A stretch of 5,663 nucleotides of DNA from positions 1-5,663 of the forward strand of contig JAUVLN010000162.1 in assembly GCA_030600725.1 (NCBI GenBank). Direction: 5' to 3'. The DNA is from Thermoplasmatota archaeon. Its GTDB lineage: Archaea; Thermoplasmatota; Penumbrarchaeia; Penumbrarchaeales; Penumbrarchaeaceae. Shown here piece by piece: positions 1-5,262 of this stretch. The notes under the pieces are model-generated. The model had not been told where the DNA came from, did not search any database, and saw nothing but the letters and a program-made list of their open reading frames with translations. The position numbers were made by a program, and so were the translations under genes. Every line of letters starts with the position of its first letter. Position 1 is the stretch's first letter.

Positions 1-2381
1 ACATCCTCCCTCTTCCTGATACCTTTCCCCATCACATCGGCCTTCACGAACAGAAGATAGGCGAGGATCACGATCAGAATGAACAGCAGTACAGCCATGA
101 TCAGAACCATTAGCAGATCGTTGCTCTCCTCCTCCGAGGAGGTCCAACGCTCCGGGTCAAGCGGATACTTATCCTTGCTGTCTATAACACCATCATCATC
201 GGTGTCCGCATTATTTGGATCCGTTTCCCCCTCATCAACCTGGCCGTTCCCGTTCCGGTCCTCCTGGCCATCCAGGATGAAGTCCCCATCCGTATCCTCG
301 TCCAGCGGGTCCGTGGACCATCCGTCCGTAGTGTCAAGCTCGATCCCATCGGTCAATCCGTCACCATCCGTGTCTGGATTGTTCAGATCTGTCTCTCCAA
401 GATCCGCATCCCAGATGGAATTTCCATTCTTATCCTCAAAGGAATCGAGAAGACCGTCTCCGTCGGAATCGGCCATGGCGGGGTTGAGTACATATACCGT
501 CCTGGTGACGGGAGGGGAATCATGTACACCGTCGAAACCAAGGACCTGCAGTTCATGGGTTCCTGTGGATACGTTATCGAGTGGGACCTCGATCAGGAAA
601 TTTCCCCCTGTGAATCCATCACCCAGGTCGAATACCTGATATCCTCCGCTGTCTATCCTTACCTTGATCCGGTATAATCCCAGATCATCCTGGATCGACC
701 CCTCGATCTCCATCGTCCCCTCCTCGAATTGTTCCCCGTTCACTGGAGAGTACAGTTCAAGATCGGGGGGTGAATTGAGGGGATACATATCTATCTCCAT
801 GAACTCGATCGGATAGTAGAGCCTCACCGTCAGCATCTCATACCCCTCCGATTGGACCAGGATTTCGATCGGAAAGTAACTGATCGATCCGTCTGAAGTG
901 TTGGAGTATGCCAGTATTATCACGGGTCCTGCGAAACCCTCCCCGTCTGCCTGGAAGGATCCTATCCAGGCTCCTGTCCTATCCTTGATATCTACTATCG
1001 CCCCGGGGATCCCGATCCCCGTTGTATAGTTCCTCACCTCCAACATCTGTACGACAAGATATCTTATCCTGGAATACATATCGAGGTATTCGATACCTTC
1101 CGGTGGGTGACTGTTTATGAACGTTATGGTTGTGATCTCATCCAGCGTCAACCCCGTGACCCCGCCCTCGTCATATGTTGAATTCCCTATCTGGACCCGC
1201 GAGTCAACACCATGAATGTGAGAATAACCGGAACCTTCGATATCACACCCTTCTATCTCGCCCCTACAACCCGCCATGTAAAATGTGGAGAAAAGGAAGG
1301 AACCACTGCCCTCACCATTGTCCTTCAGCGATGTCTGCGATATATGAAAATCGGATTCCCTGAGGTCGATCCCGCTTTCATCGTTGTCACGGATAGAACA
1401 CATGAATAGTTCAATTGTGGAATTATCCGATTTGATACCATCCTTGAAACAGTCTGCCACCTCAACGTCGGAGAGATAAACATTGGAACCAACGATGGCC
1501 TGTAGTCCTATCCTCGACCCTGAGATCACACCATGGGTGGCTGCTAGATCGGAATCGGTTGTTAGGACCTGAATGTTGGTGGAGTTTACGCCTGTGGAGG
1601 ATATCGAAAAGGAATCCATGTTCAGGACCGATTCGAATGCATAGATTCCCATGGATGGGGAGTTTCTTACGGTTATGCCGGATGCGGTTATCCCCGACCG
1701 CACCGACCTTAAACCCGTTCCCGATCCGATTATGTCAACATCAACGACCATCAAGGACTCCAGGTCCTGAGTCGTTATCCCATAGTATGTGGTATTCGAT
1801 ATGGTGGTCCTGGTTACATCGATGGTATTGGATGCGCCCAAAGGTCCACCCAGAACAAGTCCCGAGTTGTTCATATCATCGATGCTGCAGTCGGTTATCT
1901 TCAGGTCCGCTCCCATCCCCCAGATACCTTTCTCCGCCCCGGTTATCGTTACATTATTGAACGTTGAGGGAGTCCCCGGATCGCTCTCGGATACCACCAA
2001 ACCCTTCCAATGCTGGCCCGGTGTAAACCGTTCCAGAATGATCGGTTCGTCTCCCGTACCATCGAATATAGGGGGACCGTGTAGCTTAAGACCCGAATCC
2101 CGATGGAAGAGAACTCTCTCACCGGGCCCAACATATAGTGGCGTGGAGGAGGGGACATCGATCATCCCCGAGACTATGAAATCCCCGCCTGAGGTTGTGA
2201 TCTTTCCCTGGGCTACCAGATCGGTCAGCTCGATATAACCCGCAGGTATGGATCCGGCCCTGGTTGGAACTCCATCTATTGAAAATGATGATAATATCGA
2301 GAAGGAAAATGCGATCATGACGATTATTGAGATCACGAAACCCGTTGTGCTACCTGTCAAACCAGCCATCTTTCTTCTCAT
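1..2381 (-). CDS. Membrane-anchored surface protein: beta-helix plus calcium loops (3' end outside window)
   Basis: This frame is open for 793 codons from the ATG at 2381-2379 and leaves the window with no stop. Seen in order: a basic start (MRRK) and hydrophobic segment at residues 15-35, read as signal peptide or anchor; a lead-in with W125-K-G; a right-handed parallel beta-helix at about 135-405, with short repeated turns rich in Ile/Val, Gly and Asn (N143-V-T-I-T-G, C165-S-I, C379-D-I); a carboxypeptidase-regulatory-like beta-sandwich at about 441-533; an Ig-like module at about 538-632 (N-S-P-P-D start); acidic thrombospondin-3-type loops at 638-734 (D638, D670, D696, D726 and N-G-N loops at 650 and 708); a transmembrane helix at 756-779; and a tail from K780 with K/R clusters. 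Nine N-x-S/T sequons (143, 171, 196, 266, 320, 400, 451, 494, 603) all precede the calcium loops. It is inferred to sit outside the cell with the C-terminus inside. Ligand and function are unknown; sugar binding or S-layer association is possible. The ATG at 2369 is a weaker alternative start. Confidence 0.9.
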   Translation of the reverse strand, partial: MRRKMAGLTGSTTGFVISIIVMIAFSFSILSSFSIDGVPTRAGSIPAGYIELTDLVAQGKITTSGGDFIVSGMIDVPSSTPLYVGPGERVLFHRDSGLKLHGPPIFDGTGDEPIILERFTPGQHWKGLVVSESDPGTPSTFNNVTITGAEKGIWGMGADLKITDCSIDDMNNSGLVLGGPLGASNTIDVTRTTISNTTYYGITTQDLESLMVVDVDIIGSGTGLRSVRSGITASGITVRNSPSMGIYAFESVLNMDSFSISSTGVNSTNIQVLTTDSDLAATHGVISGSRIGLQAIVGSNVYLSDVEVADCFKDGIKSDNSTIELFMCSIRDNDESGIDLRESDFHISQTSLKDNGEGSGSFLFSTFYMAGCRGEIEGCDIEGSGYSHIHGVDSRVQIGNSTYDEGGVTGLTLDEITTITFINSHPPEGIEYLDMYSRIRYLVVQMLEVRNYTTGIGIPGAIVDIKDRTGAWIGSFQADGEGFAGPVIILAYSNTSDGSISYFPIEILVQSEGYEMLTVRLYYPIEFMEIDMYPLNSPPDLELYSPVNGEQFEEGTMEIEGSIQDDLGLYRIKVRIDSGGYQVFDLGDGFTGGNFLIEVPLDNVSTGTHELQVLGFDGVHDSPPVTRTVYVLNPAMADSDGDGLLDSFEDKNGNSIWDADLGETDLNNPDTDGDGLTDGIELDTTDGWSTDPLDEDTDGDFILDGQEDRNGNGQVDEGETDPNNADTDDDGVIDSKDKYPLDPERWTSSEEESNDLLMVLIMAVLLFILIVILAYLLFVKADVMGKGIRKRED

Positions 2382-2387
2382 CAAATG

Positions 2388-2393
2388 CCCCCT
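2388..2393 (-). promoter_or_regulatory. Weak Shine-Dalgarno for the surface-protein gene
   Basis: On the minus strand AGGGGG lies 6 bases before the ATG at 2381. It matches the archaeal anti-Shine-Dalgarno imperfectly (one G in place of A). It favours the 2381 start over the in-frame ATG at 2369, which has only GAGAAG before it. Confidence 0.45.
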
Positions 2394-2432
2394 GGGCTTT
2401 AACCGCTCCAAGTGGGTCATTCATCACACAGG

Positions 2433-2442
2433 ATAAATAACC
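2433..2442 (-). promoter_or_regulatory. Candidate TATA box for the surface-protein gene
   Basis: The minus strand reads GGTTATTTAT, an AT-rich archaeal box-A-like element. Transcription would start about 25 bases downstream, near 2410, giving a leader of about 30 bases, consistent with the weak Shine-Dalgarno at 2388-2393. The call rests on sequence and position only. Confidence 0.45.
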
Positions 2443-2459
2443 TTTACCCGACGAAGGTT
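2439..2459. repeat. Inverted repeat beside the leftward TATA box
   Basis: AACCTT (2439-2444) and AAGGTT (2454-2459) are exact reverse complements separated by 9 bases. The left arm overlaps the upstream edge of the leftward TATA-like box, where a BRE or regulator would bind. It may be an operator for the surface-protein gene, but a six-base arm can occur by chance. Confidence 0.35.
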
Positions 2460-2502
2460 GAACAGATCGGGATCTCATAACAGGATATGGCGTGCGGCCA
2501 TG

Positions 2503-2523
2503 ATAAATCCGGGATGGATTTAT
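2503..2523. repeat. Perfect 8-bp inverted repeat overlapping the FTCD TATA box
   Basis: ATAAATCC (2503-2510) and GGATTTAT (2516-2523) are exact reverse complements around a 5-base spacer. The right arm contains most of the candidate TATA box of the FTCD unit. Because both arms read GGATTTAT outward, the site could be a dimeric repressor operator or two back-to-back TATA elements. The pairing is directly visible; the regulatory role is inferred. Confidence 0.5.
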
Positions 2524-2526
2524 GTA
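2519..2526 (+). promoter_or_regulatory. Candidate TATA box for the FTCD-coiled-coil-trmY unit
   Basis: TTTATGTA lies 66 bases before the FTCD ATG. The expected transcription start is near 2546-2550, giving a leader of about 45 bases that includes the strong Shine-Dalgarno at 2580-2585. A weaker alternative AT-rich stretch is at 2553-2560. Confidence 0.45.
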
Positions 2527-2579
2527 TCAATTACGCATACACTCGAATACGTCTTCATAAGCAGGGCAGAACGATCAAA

Positions 2580-2585
2580 GAGGTG
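2580..2585 (+). promoter_or_regulatory. Strong Shine-Dalgarno of FTCD
   Basis: GAGGTG, complementary to the archaeal 16S 3' end, sits 6 bases before the ATG at 2592 and fixes this start. Confidence 0.8.
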
Positions 2586-2591
2586 TGACAT

Positions 2592-4253
2592 ATGGATAAG
2601 ATAGTGGAATGTGTTCCCAATTTCAGTGAGGGAAGGGATAAGGCTGTGATCGAGGCTATCGCCGGGGCCATAAGATCGGTCGAAGGTGTGAAACTACTTG
2701 ATGTGGACCCCGGGGCTGACTTCAACAGGACCGTGTTCACTTTCGTTGGAGAGCCGGAGCCCGTACTCGAGGCCGCCTTTCAGGCTGCAAAGGTGGGGAC
2801 ACGGCTTATCGATATGACCGAACATAAGGGTGAACACGCCAGGATGGGTGCGCTGGATGTATGCCCTTTCATACCCATCAAGGGGGTCACCTTCGAGGAG
2901 TGCACGGAACTGGCCAAGAGTTTCGGAAAGAGATACTGGGAGGAGCTGGGCATCCCGAGCTTCCTGTATGCAAGGTCAGCCCAGCGACCAGACAGGGTAC
3001 GCCTTCCCGATATCAGAAAGGGCGAATACGAGGCGCTTTCGGAGAAGTTCAAGGATCCCAAATTCAAACCGGATTTCGGGGACCCGGTATTCCTACCAAA
3101 GAGCGGAACCACGGGAACCGGATCGAGAAACCTGCTCTTAGCATACAATGTCAATCTCAATACGAACGAAAAGTCCATTGCCGCATCCATCGCAGGAAAG
3201 ATCAGGACCAGCGGAGTCCTCAAAAAGGACGAGAATGGCGAGAAGATCATCGGGCCGGACGGTAAGCCCGAGAGGATACCCGGCAGGTTCGAGGGCGTTC
3301 AGGGTGGTGGGATGATGTACAACGAGGATATCGCTCAGATCTCCATGAACCTGTTGGATTTCACGGTTACCAACATGAACGATGTGTATGAGGCGATCCG
3401 CGAGGAGGCACAGGCTCTCGGGGCCGATGTCACCGGTAGCGAGATCGTGGGCCTGGTCCCCAAGGAATCCCTTCTGATAGCTGGCAGTTTCTATGCGGAA
3501 AAGGGCGGGGCCACCACATCGGATGAGGAGGAACTGGTATACCAGGCGATCCGGGGATTGGGACTTTCGGACCTTTACGAGTTCAAGCCCGAGAAGAAGG
3601 TGATCGACTACATGGTCGTCGAGGATGGTCCCCTGGCATCGATGGGGATCAAGGAGTTCCTCGAGGAGCTCTCCTCAAATTCGCCCGCACCGGGGGGCGG
3701 TTCGGTTGCAGCACTATCAGGATCAATGGGTGCGGCCTTGCTTGAGATGGTATGCAACCTCACCGTGGGAAAGAAGAACTACGAGGATGCATGGGAGGAG
3801 ATGAAGAGATCCGCCAAGGAGATATCCATCCACAGGACCAGACTTCTTGAACTGGTGGATGAGGACACCAACGCGTTCAACGACGTGATGAAGGCTTTCA
3901 GGCTCCCGAAGGAGACAGATGAGGATAAGGCGGCCAGGTCTGCGGAGATCCAGAAGGGATACAAAAAGGCCATAGACACCCCCATGGAGACCGCCCTTAA
4001 ATGCATAGAGGTCCTTGAATCGGCCTTACCGGTTGCCGAGAAAGGGAACAGAAACTCCATCACGGATGTCGGCGTTGGAGCCGACATGGCTGCTGCGGGC
4101 CTTGAGGGGGCCGTGATGAACGTTAGGATCAATCTGGGATCCATCAAGGATAATGATTACGTTGAGGAAAAGGAGAATTCGGTCAGGGATATGATCACAC
4201 GCAAGGTAGATCTGCTGTCCCGGATCCATAAGGAAGTGAATTCGAAGTTGTGA
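2592..4253 (+). CDS. ftcD: Bifunctional glutamate formimidoyltransferase / formimidoyltetrahydrofolate cyclodeaminase
   Basis: This 553-residue cytosolic enzyme has the same domain order as mammalian FTCD (541 residues as recalled). The N-terminal transferase moves the formimino group from N-formimino-L-glutamate to tetrahydrofolate; the C-terminal cyclodeaminase releases ammonia to give 5,10-methenyl-tetrahydrofolate. Seen: family start VECVPNFSEGRD (5-16); HKGEHARMGALDVCPFIP (78-95), whose H82 aligns with the catalytic histidine known from the porcine enzyme; GTGSRNLLLAYNVNLN (175-190) opening the second transferase subdomain at about 183-330; NLLDFTVT (253-260) and GLVP (287-290); then the cyclodeaminase at about 352-550 with SPAPGGGSVAAL (364-375), DTNAFNDVMKAFRLPK (425-440) and a conserved tail (NSITDVG at 488-494). 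Compared with human FTCD there is extra sequence around 210-230. Both halves look intact and fused without a frameshift. It is first in a three-gene unit. Expected role: last steps of histidine degradation feeding one-carbon metabolism; no other hut genes are in the window. Confidence 0.95.
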   Translation: MDKIVECVPNFSEGRDKAVIEAIAGAIRSVEGVKLLDVDPGADFNRTVFTFVGEPEPVLEAAFQAAKVGTRLIDMTEHKGEHARMGALDVCPFIPIKGVTFEECTELAKSFGKRYWEELGIPSFLYARSAQRPDRVRLPDIRKGEYEALSEKFKDPKFKPDFGDPVFLPKSGTTGTGSRNLLLAYNVNLNTNEKSIAASIAGKIRTSGVLKKDENGEKIIGPDGKPERIPGRFEGVQGGGMMYNEDIAQISMNLLDFTVTNMNDVYEAIREEAQALGADVTGSEIVGLVPKESLLIAGSFYAEKGGATTSDEEELVYQAIRGLGLSDLYEFKPEKKVIDYMVVEDGPLASMGIKEFLEELSSNSPAPGGGSVAALSGSMGAALLEMVCNLTVGKKNYEDAWEEMKRSAKEISIHRTRLLELVDEDTNAFNDVMKAFRLPKETDEDKAARSAEIQKGYKKAIDTPMETALKCIEVLESALPVAEKGNRNSITDVGVGADMAAAGLEGAVMNVRINLGSIKDNDYVEEKENSVRDMITRKVDLLSRIHKEVNSKL

Positions 4254-4257
4254 TTTC

Positions 4258-4262
4258 GGAGG
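4258..4262 (+). promoter_or_regulatory. Shine-Dalgarno of the coiled-coil gene
   Basis: GGAGG lies 7 bases before the ATG at 4270, inside the 16-base gap after the FTCD stop. This supports real translation of the small gene. Confidence 0.75.
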
Positions 4263-4269
4263 CGACCAT

Positions 4270-4509
4270 ATGGGAAAAATAGAGAGACTAACCAAGGACA
4301 TAGACAAGATAAAAGCCGATATCCAGAAGTACGAGGACAAGATCCACGAGGCCAGGGAGATGCACAAGAAAGGGCGTATCGACAAGGATCAGTGGACAAA
4401 GGCCAAACACAAGTATCAGAGGAAGATCAGGGAGTGCAGGTCGACCATACACCACAAGGAGAAAGCCCGCCTCCATTACGAGAAGGAGAAACATAAGGAG
4501 GAGGATTAG
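4270..4509 (+). CDS. Small highly charged coiled-coil protein, unknown function
   Basis: The product is 79 residues and I do not recognise its family. About half of the residues are charged (18 Lys, 7 Arg, 17 Asp/Glu), there are seven His, and net charge is near +8. Hydrophobic residues at 4, 7, 11, 14, 18, 21, 25 and 28 follow a clean 3-4 heptad spacing. A break at K34-G-R-I-D38 is followed by a second helix (about 38-76) carrying W42, Y49, I53, C56 and I60. This predicts a two-helix antiparallel hairpin or a dimeric coiled coil. There is no signal peptide or membrane segment, so it is probably cytosolic. The break (G35, I37, W42) loosely recalls the short C-terminal helical SHOCT-type motif, but the match is too weak to name. 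A good Shine-Dalgarno and tight spacing between FTCD and trmY argue for a real gene. The basic surface would suit binding RNA or ribosomes, which is speculation. Confidence 0.8.
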   Translation: MGKIERLTKDIDKIKADIQKYEDKIHEAREMHKKGRIDKDQWTKAKHKYQRKIRECRSTIHHKEKARLHYEKEKHKEED

Positions 4510-4515
4510 ACCTCC
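4500..4515 (+). promoter_or_regulatory. Small hairpin around the coiled-coil gene's stop codon
   Basis: GGAGG (4500-4504) and CCTCC (4511-4515) can form a 5-bp stem with the loop ATTAGA that contains most of the stop codon. The same CCTCC could instead pair with the trmY Shine-Dalgarno GGAGG at 4529-4533. This may couple translation of the two genes; the stem is short and could be coincidental. Confidence 0.3.
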
Positions 4516-4527
4516 ACCATTGCCCGA

Positions 4528-4535
4528 GGGAGGAT
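4528..4535 (+). promoter_or_regulatory. Shine-Dalgarno that sets the trmY start
   Basis: GGGAGGAT, with core GGAGG at 4529-4533, ends 7 bases before the ATG at 4541, the same spacing as for the preceding gene. It lies downstream of the in-frame TTG at 4520, so it argues for the ATG as start. Confidence 0.7.
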
Positions 4536-4540
4536 CTGCC

Positions 4541-5191
4541 ATGGGCCGAAAAGGATCGATCGAGCTGGAGACCTCCGAGATCAACTTCGTCATCGTCGGC
4601 CATCGGGCCGAGACCTCTCCGGATTTCCCACTTAACGACCTCTGTGGAGCCGCAGGGAGGTGGGACGGCCTGGCCAGATGCATCAATACGGCACTGCTTC
4701 TATCCCACGAGATCAGGAAGGACACGAATATCCACCTGATCCTGCTTGGGGGGAAGGACCCGCCCAAGATACTTTCGGTATCCGGTCACGATGTCAGATA
4801 TCTCAATCCCGATGAAAGGTCCACGGCTGCGCTGATGAAGAAAGCCCTGAACCTTCCTCTATCCCCCTCCCTGAGGAGGCCTTTATGCCCTTCCCCGGGA
4901 TTGAACATATCGAGAGGTGGACTGGATGAGTTCATCGATGGTATGGAAGGAAGGGCTTTTCTCCTGGATGAACATGGAGAGGATATTCACGACAACGAGG
5001 TTGCCGACCTGTTACTGAAGGGAGGCCCCCCTCTTTTCTTCTTCCTTTCCGATGACATGGATCTATCCGTTGAGGAGAGGGGTTCGGTTATGAAGGCCGT
5101 CCACGGAACGATATCGGTCGGCCCCAGGGTTCTCCAGGCACATCAGGTCGTGGCCGTCCTCAACAACATTCTGGACAGAACTCGAAATTAA
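4541..5191 (+). CDS. trmY: tRNA (pseudouridine(54)-N(1))-methyltransferase TrmY
   Basis: This 216-residue SPOUT-family enzyme (formerly DUF358) is expected to use S-adenosylmethionine to turn pseudouridine 54 of the T-loop of archaeal tRNAs into N1-methylpseudouridine. Compared from memory with Methanocaldococcus jannaschii MJ1640, these blocks line up: DLCGAAGRWDGLARCINTALLLSHEIRKD (key residues D33, G36, G39-R40, D42, R46-C47, S55-H56, R59, D61), D73-P-P, NPDERS (89-94), K100-K-A-L, PSPGLNISR (117-125), HGEDI (145-149), and the knot end with ISVGPRVL (191-198) and NNILDRTR (208-215). Two cofactor-site stretches differ: LSDDMDLS (169-176) where the relative has a GDHIG-type motif, and QAHQVV (199-204) where it has HANHCI. 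It has no signal or membrane segment. An in-frame TTG at 4520 would add seven residues but lacks a well-placed Shine-Dalgarno. It ends with tandem stops TAA-TAA-like spacing at 5189-5194 and is last in the three-gene unit. Confidence 0.9.
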   Translation: MGRKGSIELETSEINFVIVGHRAETSPDFPLNDLCGAAGRWDGLARCINTALLLSHEIRKDTNIHLILLGGKDPPKILSVSGHDVRYLNPDERSTAALMKKALNLPLSPSLRRPLCPSPGLNISRGGLDEFIDGMEGRAFLLDEHGEDIHDNEVADLLLKGGPPLFFFLSDDMDLSVEERGSVMKAVHGTISVGPRVLQAHQVVAVLNNILDRTRN

Positions 5192-5193
5192 TA

Positions 5194-5237
5194 ACGGGTC
5201 GCCGCCCGTATGTTAGGCAATTACCCGATATTTTCTT
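5194..5237 (+). terminator. Candidate terminator after trmY
   Basis: ACGGG (5194-5198) and CCCGT (5205-5209) form a 5-bp GC-rich stem with a 6-base loop just after the trmY stop. A T-rich stretch (TTTTCTT, 5231-5237) follows after about 20 bases. Archaea can terminate on T-tracts alone; the tract also overlaps the promoter of the next gene, so the assignment is tentative. Confidence 0.35.
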
Positions 5238-5240
5238 AAA
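5229..5240 (+). promoter_or_regulatory. Candidate TATA box for the exported-protein gene
   Basis: TATTTTCTTAAA, best core CTTAAA at 5235-5240, is centred about 25 bases before the ATG at 5263. This is the geometry expected when transcription starts at or next to the start codon. Confidence 0.45.
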
Positions 5241-5262
5241 CCTCTAATAGCTTCCATGTAAC

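Noticed and set aside
170..470. Repeated GTC/ATC-rich motifs resembling a DNA tandem repeat
   Set aside because: They are the codons of the Asp-x-Asp-Gly-Asp-Gly calcium loops on the minus strand, a protein-level repeat and not a CRISPR or noncoding repeat.
79..639. Plus-strand open frame of 186 codons rich in Ser and Pro
   Set aside because: It is antisense to the calcium-loop region of the minus-strand surface protein. The Ser/Pro-rich product is what reversed Asp/Gly codons give, and it has no domain signal.
1559..2238. Two overlapping plus-strand open frames
   Set aside because: They lie antisense to the beta-helix coding region, lack Shine-Dalgarno sites and encode low-complexity products with no recognisable fold.
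2248..2436. Plus-strand 62-codon frame with a hydrophobic stretch
   Set aside because: It is antisense to the start and signal segment of the surface protein; its hydrophobicity mirrors that segment.
2780..3250. Minus-strand 156-codon frame
   Set aside because: It is a shadow of the FTCD transferase domain, which is conserved to residue level in the plus frame.
4520..4540. Seven-residue N-terminal extension of TrmY from TTG at 4520
   Set aside because: No Shine-Dalgarno is well placed before it, whereas the ATG at 4541 has GGAGG at the same 7-base spacing as the neighbouring gene.
4026..4767. Overlapping minus-strand frames across the end of FTCD, the coiled-coil gene and trmY
   Set aside because: They are antisense to three well-supported plus-strand genes; the Leu/Ile-rich products reflect reversed Lys/Glu codons.
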